A stretch of DNA of 64,000 nt from Thermococcus onnurineus NA1 (GCF_000018365.1 NC_011529.1:558001-622000), one strand, 5' to 3'; numbered from the stretch's first letter, positions 33,980-43,700 are shown. Program-made: numbers and translations. The notes: generated by a model from the letters alone, not told the origin.

Positions 33980-36619
33980 ATGAAAAGGTGGAGCTTGGTC
34001 TTAATGGCACTGTTGATTCTAAGTCTAGTACCGGCGTGGGCGATAAAGCCGGTGCAGGCAGCCACGTATGTTCCAATCCAAGAAATCCAGAGCAACACTA
34101 CGGACGGTGACGCCTCTGCCTATGTCGGCCAGATTGTTACTACGAGGGGAGTCGTCACGGCAGTGACATCAAAAGGCTTTTTCATTCAGAACGGTACTGG
34201 CCCATGGAGCGGAATTTATGTCTATCTGGGAAGCAGCCCCAATGTTAATGTGGGTGACTACGTGGAAGTCACAGGCACAGTAAAAGAGTACAAAGCTACT
34301 TGGAGCGATAGTCGTGGATTTACTGAGATTGGCTATGTGACATCAATTACAAAGCTTGGAGAAGCTCCTGTACCAGATCCAGTGATCCTCCCAACGGGCG
34401 ATGTTGCCCAGGAGCAGTGGGAAAGCGTTCTCGTCAAGGTTGAAAACGTTGTCGTTACCAATCCGGATCTTGGCTACGGTGAGTGGGAAATTGACGATGG
34501 GAGCGGACCGGTTAGGGTTGATGATCTGATTTATGCCTACACCCCACTGGACGGTCAGGAGCTCGAGTACGTCACCGGTGTTGTGTACTATTCCTTCGAG
34601 AACTTTAAGATCGAGCCTAGGAGTGCCGACGACATAGCGCTCCCGCCCGAGTACCAGCCCATCAAGGAGATAAGGGAGAACTGGGAGACCGGCAAGCAGG
34701 TCGTCACCAGCGGAATAGTCATAGGCACCAAGTACAACGGCTTCTTCATCCAGAACGGTACCGAGCCTAACAGCGGCATATACGTTTACGTTGGCAAGTC
34801 CTTCGCCAGGGACGTCAAGCCGGGTGACGTGGTTCAGGTCAACGGAACGACTGCCATGTGGAACGGCCTCTACGAGCTGGATGACCCATCTTACAGGGTC
34901 ATTGGACACGCCGAGGTGCCTGAGCCGGTCGTCGTCAAGGCCGGAGAGATGAACGACGCCTACCAGAGCATGCGCGTCAAGCTCGAGTGGATCAGGGTCA
35001 CCGACGTCAACGGTTCCGTCATAACGGTCGAAGATGACACTGGAAGCCTCGTTCTGTACGACTACTACGGCATAATGGATGTCGTCCCGGGCAAGATTCT
35101 GGAGCACGTCATCGGTATTGGGTACAAGTACGGGGTTATAGAAGTCTACCCGACCGATTATAAACTGTACATACCGCCAATTGGGATATCCAATGTCGTT
35201 AAACCGAGCTACGCCATAAAGGGCGTCCCCATGAAGTTCAAGGTCACCGTCGTTAACAACGGCAATGTGACCGACAACATAACCGTGGCACTCTATGCCA
35301 ACGGCGCCTTCGTCGACAACGTCACTTATGAGATAGACGTCGGAGAAAGCGCGGTTTACGAGTTCACCTACGTGTCCGTCGAGCTGGGTGACCTCAAGAT
35401 CGACATACAGGTTCACGAGAGCGGGTGGGGAATCATCGACGAGAGGATCTACGAGTACAAGGTCGTTCCCCACCCCAACGTCGTCGCCTACGGCTTCACA
35501 CCTTACTACGAGAGACTCTATATCAAGGAGGAGAACAACCTCGCAGAACTCTACGAAAACTTCACCTACACCGTTAACAAACTCAAGCAGTACGGGGTTG
35601 ACTTTGGAGACCTTGAACCAAAGATTCAGTGGATAAACGAGACCATGAAGGAGATACAGCGGGAGTACAGCATCTATAACAGCCTCAAGGGTCTGCTCGT
35701 CCAGCAGAATCCATACAGAGCATCCTACTACTATCCAGTTATGGTGCACATCAGAAAGGCAGCGCTCATGAGCAAAGAAGTCATGCAGGAGATAGAGTTT
35801 GTCCTGCCGCACCTCCAGGACGTTCTTGAGGAAGTTGAAGCAACATACCAGCCACCCACTCCAACGCCCGGAAACGAGACCAACATGACCCAGCCAGGTA
35901 ACATAACCATCACCATCACCAAGGTGCTAATCGACGCCTCTCACGGCCAGTACTACGTTGAGGAAGTCGGCGTTAACGGGCTCGCCGAGAAGGTCAAGAG
36001 CGATCTAGGCTGGGAGGTAGAGATCAACAAGCTACCGCTCACCTACGACCTGCTTAAGGAGTACGACGTTGTGATAATCCTCAACCCGAAGGAAGACCTA
36101 ACTCCAAACGAGGTGGCGGCACTTCAGGAGTACGTCGAAAACGGTGGTGGGCTCTTCATAGCTGGAGACTGGTACAAGTACTCCAACGTCGAGAGCCTCA
36201 ATGCCGTGGTCGAGAAGTATGGCATCAAGTTCAACGCTGATGAGCTTATGGACGATGATGTGAACAGCGGAAGGCCGTACTATCCGTTCGTTGGAATCTA
36301 CAACACCGCCCATCCGGCGATGAAGTTCGTTCCTGAGGCCTGGAAGACCTACTACAACGGCCAGACCCTTACCATCAGCGGCGAAGTTACCTGGTTGATC
36401 AAGGCATACGACACCTCATACTCCGTCGATGCCAACGGAAACGTGGTTAGGGGCAAGGGCACAAACCCGATAGTCGCGGCTGCCGTAGAAGCCGGAAACG
36501 GTAGAATAGTTGCCTATGGCTCGAGCAAGGCCATTAGTGACTCCTACTACGGCAAGTACATAGACAGCAACTGGCCGTTCGTCAAGGGCGTCCTTCTCTG
36601 GCTGGCCCACGAAATTTGA
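33980..36619 (+). CDS. Large secreted protein with OB-fold repeats and GATase-like C-terminal domain
   Basis: 879 residues. A signal peptide covers about 1-28. Two OB-fold repeats follow (about 30-210 and 215-390), each with GFFIQNGT, IYVY and GDYVEVTGT-like elements, as in extracellular nuclease accessory domains. A CARDB-like adhesion domain (about 400-490), a helical stretch, a Pro/Thr linker (about 625-640) and a C-terminal alpha/beta domain (LIDASHGQYY, NGGGLFIAGDW, AYGSSKAISD) of the DUF4350/GATase kind complete it. Many NxT/NxS sites suggest glycosylation. No C-terminal anchor is seen. TATA-like TTATTTATAC lies upstream and GGTGG precedes the start. It may bind nucleic acid or polysaccharide outside the cell. 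Confidence 0.82.
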   Translation: MKRWSLVLMALLILSLVPAWAIKPVQAATYVPIQEIQSNTTDGDASAYVGQIVTTRGVVTAVTSKGFFIQNGTGPWSGIYVYLGSSPNVNVGDYVEVTGTVKEYKATWSDSRGFTEIGYVTSITKLGEAPVPDPVILPTGDVAQEQWESVLVKVENVVVTNPDLGYGEWEIDDGSGPVRVDDLIYAYTPLDGQELEYVTGVVYYSFENFKIEPRSADDIALPPEYQPIKEIRENWETGKQVVTSGIVIGTKYNGFFIQNGTEPNSGIYVYVGKSFARDVKPGDVVQVNGTTAMWNGLYELDDPSYRVIGHAEVPEPVVVKAGEMNDAYQSMRVKLEWIRVTDVNGSVITVEDDTGSLVLYDYYGIMDVVPGKILEHVIGIGYKYGVIEVYPTDYKLYIPPIGISNVVKPSYAIKGVPMKFKVTVVNNGNVTDNITVALYANGAFVDNVTYEIDVGESAVYEFTYVSVELGDLKIDIQVHESGWGIIDERIYEYKVVPHPNVVAYGFTPYYERLYIKEENNLAELYENFTYTVNKLKQYGVDFGDLEPKIQWINETMKEIQREYSIYNSLKGLLVQQNPYRASYYYPVMVHIRKAALMSKEVMQEIEFVLPHLQDVLEEVEATYQPPTPTPGNETNMTQPGNITITITKVLIDASHGQYYVEEVGVNGLAEKVKSDLGWEVEINKLPLTYDLLKEYDVVIILNPKEDLTPNEVAALQEYVENGGGLFIAGDWYKYSNVESLNAVVEKYGIKFNADELMDDDVNSGRPYYPFVGIYNTAHPAMKFVPEAWKTYYNGQTLTISGEVTWLIKAYDTSYSVDANGNVVRGKGTNPIVAAAVEAGNGRIVAYGSSKAISDSYYGKYIDSNWPFVKGVLLWLAHEI

Positions 36620-36676
36620 TTTCTTTTCTTTCCTTCCGTTCTTTCTAGATTGTGAAGATGACAAGAAAAGAGGACT

Positions 36677-37504
36677 TTAAATCTCCTTCGGAGGCACCAG
36701 AATTCCGAGTTCAGTTACTATCCCCCTAACGTATTTCCAGGGCGTGATGTCAAAGAGATAGTTCCTGACGCGGTAGCCCTGTCTCGCGTAGGGTCTCTCG
36801 ACTATTTCAACCTCCTCGGAGTTCAGCTCAGGATGGAGTTTAAAGCTCTCCGCCGCGACGTAGAAAGGAACGCCATTGTCATGACAGGCTAGGGCAAGGA
36901 GGTACGTGCCAGCCTTGTTGACAACCGCCCCATCACGCGTAACGTTATCGGCACCGACGAAGGCCAGGGTGGCTTTTTTGACAAAGATGCCTATCTGAGC
37001 GTCGGTGATAACCTCGAAGGGAATTTCTAAGGCCTCAAGCTCCCCGGCTAAGGCCAGCCCCTCGTAGTCCGGTGCGCTCTCCGTTAGAATTACCTTGAAG
37101 CGCTTGCCCTTCCTCTTCGCGGCCTTAAAAATCTCCAGAACAGCCGAGGAGAAGGAGTGGGTTATTATTACCTCATTCTCGTCTATCAGCTCGCTCCCGA
37201 TGTTGCCGATCTCCCTTTTGGCTTCCTCGCTCAGGCGGATGAATTCCTCGGCCTTTGATATTACAAGGTCGGGGTTATCCGTGATGGGTATGAATCTGGC
37301 CAGGTTGTAGAGTGAGGCCATCGTCCTGTTCACGGCAGGAATCTCTTCTCTCATATCCTTAAGAGCTTCTCGTAGTCCATCGCCGCTTAAAAGCTCAGCG
37401 AGCTTTATATATACTTCTGCGCCTCTCTTGGCCAGGTAACTCGCGCCTCTTATGCGCTCGGCCCGCATCTCTTCGAGGATGGAGCGAATTTCCGGAGGAA
37501 GCAT
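36677..37504 (-). CDS. eIF2B alpha/beta/delta-like protein (sugar-phosphate isomerase family)
   Basis: 275 residues of the aIF2B/methylthioribose-1-phosphate isomerase/ribose-1,5-bisphosphate isomerase superfamily. The N-terminus is helical (about 1-100), and the Rossmann-like part has THSFSSAVLEIF, LTESAPDYEGLALA, FVGADNVTRDGAVVNKAGT and YLFDITPWKYV. GADNVTRDGAVVNKAGT is the family hallmark. Thermococcales have three such paralogues, one of which is the ribose-1,5-bisphosphate isomerase of the AMP pathway. At 275 residues it is shorter than that enzyme, so this is more likely the regulatory or undefined paralogue. Confidence 0.85.
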   Translation of the reverse strand: MLPPEIRSILEEMRAERIRGASYLAKRGAEVYIKLAELLSGDGLREALKDMREEIPAVNRTMASLYNLARFIPITDNPDLVISKAEEFIRLSEEAKREIGNIGSELIDENEVIITHSFSSAVLEIFKAAKRKGKRFKVILTESAPDYEGLALAGELEALEIPFEVITDAQIGIFVKKATLAFVGADNVTRDGAVVNKAGTYLLALACHDNGVPFYVAAESFKLHPELNSEEVEIVERPYARQGYRVRNYLFDITPWKYVRGIVTELGILVPPKEI

Positions 37505-37587
37505 GGCTCACACCACAACAGCGGTTGGTTCCCCTTCGGCTGGATTTGACCCGATAGAATTGCCCGTTTATCCTTATCACTCTTTCG

Positions 37588-38346
37588 CTACCAGCCCTCC
37601 TCGAAGCGAATGCCTCTCTCCTCCATGAAGGCCTTGGCCTTTTCTATCTCCTCTTCGCTCTCTCCGAAGATGATTATCCCAATGTATTTGCCGAAGCCCT
37701 TTGGCGAGGAGTGTATTCTGACCTCAAAGCGCTCCAGCGTCTCGATGAGGATTGGAGCCAGCTTCGACTCATCGGTTATTTCTGCCAGAAGCTTCCTCTG
37801 GATGAACTTTCTCTCCCCAAGCCTCGGAAGAACCTCCTTTTCCAGCATCGCCTTCATCTCACGCGGCATCCCGGGAAGGACGAAAATCTTAACACCCCCG
37901 TGCTCTATGAGCGCCCCAGGTGCGGCTCCCTCGGTGTTCTCCAGGGGGACGGCCCCTTCCGGAAGGTAGGCCATCTTTTTCCTCCCCTCGTTCAGCTTGG
38001 GGTCATCGATGTAACCTTCCTTATAAAGGCGCTCATAGAATGCTTTAATTCTTTCAATGCAGGGCTCACAAAGGGTTAGATTCTTCCCGAGGGCCTCGGC
38101 AACGGCAAGCATAGTCACGTCGTCGTGGGTTGGTCCCAGACCTCCAGAGATGATGAGAACCTCTGGTTTCCTATCTAGGATCTCATGGATAACCTTCTTT
38201 ATCTCCTCAACGTCATCGCCGACGGTGGTTTTTCTCCTCACCCAGTAGCCCCTCTCGGTAAGCTTCTGGGCGATAAAGGCCGAGTTGCTGTCCACAGTGT
38301 TTCCGGTGAGGAGCTCGTCTCCTATAGTCAGGATTTCGGCGAACAT
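37588..38346 (-). CDS. Molybdopterin-binding-domain (CinA N-terminal-like) protein
   Basis: 252 residues. The MoCF/CinA domain begins AEILTIGDELLTGNTVDSNSAF and contains SGGLGPTHDDVTM and VLPGMPREMKAML. In bacteria this domain forms the N-terminal half of CinA, an ADP-ribose/NMN-handling enzyme. The C-terminal deamidase domain is absent, as is usual for archaeal stand-alone forms. The role is probably nucleotide clean-up or is unknown. GTGATGAC precedes the ATG at 38346. It is divergent from gap. Confidence 0.87.
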   Translation of the reverse strand: MFAEILTIGDELLTGNTVDSNSAFIAQKLTERGYWVRRKTTVGDDVEEIKKVIHEILDRKPEVLIISGGLGPTHDDVTMLAVAEALGKNLTLCEPCIERIKAFYERLYKEGYIDDPKLNEGRKKMAYLPEGAVPLENTEGAAPGALIEHGGVKIFVLPGMPREMKAMLEKEVLPRLGERKFIQRKLLAEITDESKLAPILIETLERFEVRIHSSPKGFGKYIGIIIFGESEEEIEKAKAFMEERGIRFEEGW

Positions 38347-38438
38347 GTCATCACCGCGGGATATTTTGAAGCCCCCCTTATAATCCCAGCGGGGGAAGTT
38401 TTCTATCTATATGTCAAAAATTTCTTTCTCGACGTTGT

Positions 38439-38457
38439 TTTTCACCACGAGTGAAAA
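38439..38457. promoter_or_regulatory. Thermococcales glycolytic-motif-like operator upstream of gap
   Basis: TTTTCAC, five bases, GTGAAAA form a perfect inverted repeat. It differs by one base per half from TATCAC-N5-GTGATA, the known Tgr (TrmBL1) site. It lies directly upstream of the TATA-like CTTAAGTATTT at 38463-38473, the arrangement seen where Tgr activates gluconeogenic genes. The assignment to Tgr is inference from that match. Confidence 0.65.
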
Positions 38458-38500
38458 CAAGGCTTAAGTATTTCACAGCCATAAAATTCTTGGTGGTATC

Positions 38501-39505
38501 ATGAAGGTTAAGGTGGGAATTAACGGCTACGGAACCATAGGAAAGCGCGTCGCTTACGCGGTCACTAGGCAGGACGATATGAAGCTGATCGGAGTTACCA
38601 AGACAAAGCCAGATTTTGAGGCTTACCGGGCTAAAGAGCTCGGCATTCCAGTCTACGCTGCGGGTGAGGAGTTTTTGCCGAGGTTTGAGAATGCTGGCTT
38701 TGAGGTCGCCGGTACGCTCAGCGACCTGCTGGAAAAGGTCGACGTCATAGTCGACGCCACCCCTGGCGGCATGGGAGCAAAGAACAAGGCAGTTTATGAA
38801 AAGGCCGGCGTCAAGGCCATCTTCCAGGGCGGCGAGAAGGCAAGCACCGCGGAAGTTTCCTTCGTAGCCCAAGCTAACTACGAGAAGGCCCTCGGCAAGG
38901 ACTACGTTAGAGTCGTCTCCTGCAACACCACCGGCCTCATAAGAACCCTCAGCGCAGTTCAGGAGTACATCGACTACGTCTACGCCGTGATGATCCGTCG
39001 TGCTGCCGACCCGAACGATATCAAGCATGGACCGATAAACGCCATAAAGCCGAGCGTTACGGTTCCGTCCCACCACGGACCGGACGTCCAGACGGTAATT
39101 CCGATAAACATCGAGACTTCAGCTTTCGTTGTGCCAACCACAATAATGCACGTTCACAGCATAATGGTCGAGCTGAAGAAGCCGCTCGAAGCAAAGGACG
39201 TCATAGACATCTTCGAGAACACCACGCGCGTTCTGCTCTTCGAGAAGGAAAAGGGCTTCGAGAGCACGGCCCAGCTCATAGAGTTTGCAAGAGACCTTCA
39301 CAGGGAGTGGAACAACCTCTACGAGATAGCCGTCTGGAAGGAGAGCATAAGCGTCCGCGGAAACAGGCTCTTCTACATCCAAGCGGTCCATCAGGAGAGC
39401 GATGTAGTACCTGAGAACATCGATGCGATAAGGGCTATGTTCGAGATGGCCGACAAGTGGGAGAGCATAAGGAAGACGAACCAGAGCCTTGGGATTTTGA
39501 AGTGA
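38501..39505 (+). CDS. gap: Glyceraldehyde-3-phosphate dehydrogenase, archaeal class II
   Basis: Phosphorylating GAPDH, used mainly for gluconeogenesis in Thermococcales, where glycolysis runs through ferredoxin-linked GAPOR. The Rossmann start is [14 protein letters not shown] and the catalytic cysteine is C141 in [30 protein letters not shown] and the C-terminal QSLGILK are typical of the archaeal enzyme. The length of 334 residues is normal. GGTGGTATC precedes the ATG. The palindrome upstream suggests activation when sugar is scarce. Confidence 0.96.
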   Translation: MKVKVGINGYGTIGKRVAYAVTRQDDMKLIGVTKTKPDFEAYRAKELGIPVYAAGEEFLPRFENAGFEVAGTLSDLLEKVDVIVDATPGGMGAKNKAVYEKAGVKAIFQGGEKASTAEVSFVAQANYEKALGKDYVRVVSCNTTGLIRTLSAVQEYIDYVYAVMIRRAADPNDIKHGPINAIKPSVTVPSHHGPDVQTVIPINIETSAFVVPTTIMHVHSIMVELKKPLEAKDVIDIFENTTRVLLFEKEKGFESTAQLIEFARDLHREWNNLYEIAVWKESISVRGNRLFYIQAVHQESDVVPENIDAIRAMFEMADKWESIRKTNQSLGILK

Positions 39506-39574
39506 ATCTCTCCAATTTATCCTTTTCTAGTTCTCCATATATGAATACCTGCCCTAGGGAATAAAAAGAAAGGT

Positions 39575-40681
39575 TCAGACCAGTGACACCACTGAATATA
39601 TGAAAACTAGGAAGAAAATCGCTCCAACAAAGTAAGCAACGCCGTGTGGAATCCTCACACACTTCGGCGGGCAGACCTTCTTCGTTTTGACGTACATCGC
39701 CACCGGCAGGATTCCCGCGTAGAGAAGGCCGCCGAATGTTCCAGCGAGCCAGAGGGCGCTGACGAAGCTCTTCAGACCGGCAAAGTATATCAGCAGGGGC
39801 GGAACCACCGTCAGGAGCCATGCACTTCTCTTGTCAAGCTTGAAGGCCTCGCGAAGGTTGTCCATCTGGGCGAAGCCTATGCCGATGTAGCTCGTGCTTA
39901 TGGCCGCGAGCGGAAGGATAAGACCGAGCACCTTGCCTAAGCCACCATAGTAGTCTTCGAGAGCCGACGTGGCCAGCTGAGGGGTGTTCCCTCCTAGCGC
40001 ACCAACGAAGGCAAAGACAAAGAGAGCGTAGAATGCCATCGGTACAAGATAACCTATGAGGACGGCCTTTTTGGTCTTCTCCACGCTTTCGAGCCCCTTA
40101 TACATCTCGGGAACAACCATGTGACTTACGTAGGCAAAGATGGCGACACCTATCCCGGAGACCAGGGCGGAGGTATCTACCGTTGCCATGTTCTCAACGT
40201 TCACCCTCGGCAGCATCAAAGCCACTGCAACTGCCAGCGCACCAAGCAGGAGGAAGTTGAACATCAGCTCTGCCTCGCCCGATGCTTTGAGGCCCATGAG
40301 CACGATCCCGCTCATAATCATCCAGAAAAATATAGCGCAGATGGATCTGTCAATTCCAAGCAGAGAGGATAGTATGTCACCGCTTCCAGCGATGTAGGCT
40401 ATGAGAGCTCCATAGCTGAGAACGGATATGCTCGCGAGCATCAGCCAGCCGCCCGCCTTCCCAAGCGTCTCTCGCGCAAGTGAAGTAAGCGTTCCTCCCC
40501 TCTGGACGGCCAGCTCAAGCACGAAAAGGGCTGTGAGGAGTGTGAGAATGCCAACGGCGACGATAATTGCTATTCCGGCAAAGCCCGCATTCTTAAGCGC
40601 GTACGGCAAGCCCAGAACACCCGCCCCGATTTGAGTCCCAATGAGTATAGCACTTGCCTCTGCCAGCGTGAGCTTTTTCAT
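39575..40681 (-). CDS. Aromatic/hydroxy amino acid permease-like transporter
   Basis: About 368 residues with 11 membrane segments. The N-terminus AEASAILIGTQIGAGVLGLPYA, with a G-x-G unwound helix, is typical of the tyrosine/tryptophan permease (HAAAP) and APC superfamily. AIFAYVSHMVVPEMYKG is a second characteristic stretch. It probably imports an amino acid with protons or sodium; the exact substrate is unknown. The C-terminal CPPKCVRIP contains a cysteine pair of unknown meaning. The ATG at 40681 follows GGTGATG. Convergent with gap. Confidence 0.86.
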   Translation of the reverse strand: MKKLTLAEASAILIGTQIGAGVLGLPYALKNAGFAGIAIIVAVGILTLLTALFVLELAVQRGGTLTSLARETLGKAGGWLMLASISVLSYGALIAYIAGSGDILSSLLGIDRSICAIFFWMIMSGIVLMGLKASGEAELMFNFLLLGALAVAVALMLPRVNVENMATVDTSALVSGIGVAIFAYVSHMVVPEMYKGLESVEKTKKAVLIGYLVPMAFYALFVFAFVGALGGNTPQLATSALEDYYGGLGKVLGLILPLAAISTSYIGIGFAQMDNLREAFKLDKRSAWLLTVVPPLLIYFAGLKSFVSALWLAGTFGGLLYAGILPVAMYVKTKKVCPPKCVRIPHGVAYFVGAIFFLVFIYSVVSLV

Positions 40682-40785
40682 GACCATCACCGAGAGATGA
40701 AGAAAGGTTCATGAATTTAAGCGTTGCTCTGAAAAAAGGTGTTCGCCACTGGTACCTGAAAAAGAGTAGAGAACAGACTTGGACG

Positions 40786-41070
40786 TTAGAGTCCAAGTTT
40801 TTTAAGGACTTCTTTGCTGGAAAAACCCTTAACCAGGAGATCTTTCTCACGAGAAGTTCCACCCCGAATTATTTCGACCTCAGTCCCAAGCATCTTGGAG
40901 AAGAACCTGACTACTTCTTTATTCGCCTTTCCTTCCACTGGTGGGGCTTTGATTTTGACTTTAAGCCTACCACGCCACTCATCAACGCCTTCAATCTCGT
41001 TCTTCTTCGCCTTTGGCTGGACGTAAAGCAGGATTACAGCGCCGTCCTTGGTTTCCCTGATGAACTTCAT
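40786..41070 (-). CDS. DUF167 (YggU) family protein
   Basis: 94 residues of the UPF0235/DUF167 family, small alpha/beta proteins of unknown role found in all domains. The pattern VQPKAKKNEIEG, LKVKIKAPPVEGKANKEVVRFFSKMLG and IIRGGTSREKDLLV is diagnostic. It overlaps the upstream DUF402 gene by four bases. A hairpin ACTTGGA/TCCAAGT lies across and just beyond its stop and could act in termination, though no long T-run follows on the coding strand. Confidence 0.92.
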   Translation of the reverse strand: MKFIRETKDGAVILLYVQPKAKKNEIEGVDEWRGRLKVKIKAPPVEGKANKEVVRFFSKMLGTEVEIIRGGTSREKDLLVKGFSSKEVLKKLGL

Positions 41071-41573
41071 TCCCGACCCTCCAGCCTGTACTCCCAGACC
41101 ATTTTCGGTGGAAACTCACCACGCTTAAGCTTTTCGAGTATCTCCCTCGCGATGCGGTAGGCGAAGTCGAAGGTCTCCCTGTCAATCAGGCCGTAGTTGA
41201 GGGCCATCTCAAGCTCGTCCTCGTCGAGAAGAAAGGCCTCGCCACCGGGAAAGACAAAGATGTCGAGAAACAGGTCAAGCATCTCTATCGTGTTCCCTTC
41301 GCGCTTCGTGTAGGCCAGAACGTCGATGTAGAGGCCTTTGAACTTACCGTTTTCGTCATAGACCTTCAGGATGTCGTAGTTCTCACCAACGAAGGCGAAG
41401 TAGACCATCGTGTAGCCGTTCTTGATGACCTCAACGCCGTTCACCCTGAGAGGAACGAGCATACCCTCAAAGCGGGATTTGGCCACGATGACGTCCCCTA
41501 AGTCAGCCACGACATCATCATACCTCTCAAGAACCCTGTTCGGAAGGCGACGGTAGATGAGGTGGATCTTCAT
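41067..41573 (-). CDS. DUF402 family protein
   Basis: About 168 residues. KIHLIYRRLPNRV at the N-terminus, YFAFVGENYDILKVYDENGKFKGLYIDV and MLDLFLDIFVFPGGEAFLLDEDEL match the DUF402 (FAU-1/Ntdp-like) fold, whose members include nucleotide phosphatases and RNA-binding proteins. The acidic pairs of that motif are kept. The start at ATG 41573 removes a hydrophobic 16-residue N-terminal run that belongs to the upstream sequence. It lies 38 bases after the glyS stop and is coupled to the DUF167 gene. Confidence 0.82.
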   Translation of the reverse strand: MKIHLIYRRLPNRVLERYDDVVADLGDVIVAKSRFEGMLVPLRVNGVEVIKNGYTMVYFAFVGENYDILKVYDENGKFKGLYIDVLAYTKREGNTIEMLDLFLDIFVFPGGEAFLLDEDELEMALNYGLIDRETFDFAYRIAREILEKLKRGEFPPKMVWEYRLEGRE

Positions 41574-41610
41574 GAGAGACACCAGAAAGGATATTAGAAA
41601 AAAGAAGAAC

Positions 41611-43314
41611 TCACTCCCCAAAAATCAGTTCTCTCAGCTTCTCCGGGAGCTCCTCTATCTTCACCCTGACCTGCTCCCTCGTGTCGCGGTCCCTGATCGT
41701 TACCGTGCCATCCTCGGGTGTCTGGTTGTCTATCGTGACGCAGTAGGGCGTTCCAATCTCGTCGTACCTGATGTAGCGCCTCCCTATCGTGTCCTTCTCG
41801 TCATACACCGCTATGAAGCCCGCTTTCTGGAGCTTTCTAAACACCTCGTAGGCTATACTCTTGAGCGGTTCCTTCGCAACGAGCGGAAGGACGGCAACTT
41901 CAATCGGTGCCATGTCCTTCTTGAGCCTGAGGTATGTCCTATCATCCTCTATGACGAGAGAGTTCTCGAGGAGCAGGTAGAACGGCCTGTCGATACCAAA
42001 GCTTGGCTCGAGGACATGGGGCACTATCTTCTCGCCAGTTATCTTCTCCTCGACTTCTTTGATTATGAAGTCATCCTTCTCAAGCTCGTAGCCCTCGATG
42101 GTTATCCTGCCGTCCCTCTCCAGCACATCCACCAGGTTCCTGAGCTTCTCCTCGTCCCAGCTCTGGATCAGCTCGTTTATCCTCTTGGCGTCGCCTTTGA
42201 GCTTCGGTCCGACACGCTTCATGTTGAGGCTGACAACCAGGCGTTTGACTATCTTTGGTTCGTCATAATGGATGAGGACGGTTAAATCTGCCCCGCTCAT
42301 CTTCATGTGCTTGCTGAGGTCATAATCTCCACGGTATGCTATGCCGACGCACTCCACCCACCCAAAGCGCTCGCTGTGTATCTCAACATCCCATGTGTCG
42401 CTGGAGTAGTGGGCCCTCTCCTCGGGTAGCTGCTGGCGGAAGCGTATGGCACTCTCGGGAATGCCTATGTCGAGGAGAACGCGCTTGACCATAACCATGT
42501 AGTATGCGAAGAATGTGTTCATGATGTAGCCCTTCTTGACTGCCTCTTCAGCCGTCATCTCGATTTCCCCGAGGTTCTTGAGCTGGTTCTCTATCGGATA
42601 GAGCCTCAGAACCTCGTCCTTGACCTCGTCGAAGTGCGGATGTTCAGTCTCCTTCGGGTTGAAGAATATCTCCGCCTCGGCCTGCGTGAACTCCCTCAGG
42701 CGGAGCATTCCCTGTCTCGGTGAGATCTCATTACGGTAGGCCTTGCCTATCTGGAAAACGCCGAAGGGAAGTTTGTTCCTTGCGAAAGCGTTTAGGCGCC
42801 TGAAGTTCACGAAAATGCCCTGGGCCGTTTCAGGCCTCAGATAACCCTTCTGGTCGCCGTAGGGACCGATTTTAGTCTCGAACATGAGGTTGAAGTACCA
42901 GACATCGGAAAGCTCACCGCCGCACTCGGGGCATTTTATGTCGTGCTCCCTTATGAGCCGGGTCAAATGGTCGGCACTCATACCCTCGGTGTCTATGCCG
43001 AGGGCCTCCTCAACGAGGTGGTCGGCCCTGAACCTGGCGCCGCACTTCCTACACTCAACAAGCGGGTCAACGAACTTGTCAACGTGGCCGCTCGCTATGA
43101 AGACCTTTTCGGGGGTTATGTCCGGGGTTTCAAGCTCGAAGAAACCCTCCCTCTGGAAGGCTTCCCTTATCTTCTGCTCTATTTTGCGCTTTATTGTAGC
43201 CCCCAGAGGACCGTAATCGTAAAAACCTCTCGTACCACCGTAGATTTCAAAGCTACCCCAGGCAAAGCCTCTCCTCCTCATGAGGTCCTGAAGAATCTCG
43301 TACTTATCCGCCAT
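41611..43314 (-). CDS. glyS: Glycyl-tRNA synthetase
   Basis: Charges tRNA-Gly; class II enzyme of the eukaryal/archaeal alpha2 type. Motif 1 includes GPLGATIKRKIEQKIREAF, motif 2 YRNEISPRQGMLRLREFTQAE and motif 3 EPSFGIDRPFYLLL. A zinc-binding insertion has CRKCG and CPECGG. The C-terminal anticodon-binding domain contains VAVLPLVAKEPL and IGRRYIRYDEIGTPYCVTID. The 567-residue length is normal. GGTGGTGAGT precedes ATG 43314. It heads a minus-strand group with the DUF402 and DUF167 genes. Confidence 0.96.
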   Translation of the reverse strand: MADKYEILQDLMRRRGFAWGSFEIYGGTRGFYDYGPLGATIKRKIEQKIREAFQREGFFELETPDITPEKVFIASGHVDKFVDPLVECRKCGARFRADHLVEEALGIDTEGMSADHLTRLIREHDIKCPECGGELSDVWYFNLMFETKIGPYGDQKGYLRPETAQGIFVNFRRLNAFARNKLPFGVFQIGKAYRNEISPRQGMLRLREFTQAEAEIFFNPKETEHPHFDEVKDEVLRLYPIENQLKNLGEIEMTAEEAVKKGYIMNTFFAYYMVMVKRVLLDIGIPESAIRFRQQLPEERAHYSSDTWDVEIHSERFGWVECVGIAYRGDYDLSKHMKMSGADLTVLIHYDEPKIVKRLVVSLNMKRVGPKLKGDAKRINELIQSWDEEKLRNLVDVLERDGRITIEGYELEKDDFIIKEVEEKITGEKIVPHVLEPSFGIDRPFYLLLENSLVIEDDRTYLRLKKDMAPIEVAVLPLVAKEPLKSIAYEVFRKLQKAGFIAVYDEKDTIGRRYIRYDEIGTPYCVTIDNQTPEDGTVTIRDRDTREQVRVKIEELPEKLRELIFGE

Positions 43315-43463
43315 ACTCACCACCTGAAACTCAAGTAAGGGATTTTCATAAAAACCTTTTGGGCGTTCGTTCGTCTAATCGTCAAGATAGGCAGAGGGAA
43401 AGAGTTATAAACCGATTGCCTCGTTATGGCTATGAGCTTTGATTATTTGGGAGGTGCGTGAAA

Positions 43464-43700
43464 ATGGCGGAAAGACCACTCGACGTTATCCACAGGTCCC
43501 TCGATAAGGACGTGCTCGTCATCCTGAAGAAGGGGTTCGAGTTCAGAGGCAAGCTCATCGGTTACGACATTCACCTGAACATCGTCCTCGCCGGTGCCGA
43601 GATGATCCAGGACGGCGAGGTCGTTAAGAAGTACGGTAAAATTGTTATCAGGGGAGACAACGTCCTGGCAATTTCCCCGGTTGATGTTGGTGTTGAGTGA
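43464..43700 (+). CDS. Lsm (Sm-like) RNA-binding protein
   Basis: 78 residues. Sm1 motif region DVLVILKKGFEFRGKLIGYDIHLNIVL and Sm2 motif KIVIRGDNVLAISP. Archaeal Lsm proteins form heptameric rings that bind U-rich RNA. The ATG at 43464 follows GGGAGGTG. A TATA-like GTTATAAACC lies upstream near 43410. Followed after 24 bases by the L37e gene, a pairing conserved in many archaea. Confidence 0.95.
   Translation: MAERPLDVIHRSLDKDVLVILKKGFEFRGKLIGYDIHLNIVLAGAEMIQDGEVVKKYGKIVIRGDNVLAISPVDVGVE

Noticed and set aside
34343-35812. Long open frame on the minus strand (489 codons)
   Set aside because: It is antisense to the secreted OB-fold protein, has no ribosome binding site or recognisable motif, and arises from biased codon use of the real gene.
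40690-40740. Possible box C/D RNA (GATGAAG ... CTGA)
   Set aside because: Box C lacks the TGATGA core and no second box pair or terminal stem is present.
40786-40820. Hairpin ACTTGGA/TCCAAGT as a terminator
   Set aside because: It overlaps the coding end of the DUF167 gene, and the T-run is on the wrong side for that gene.
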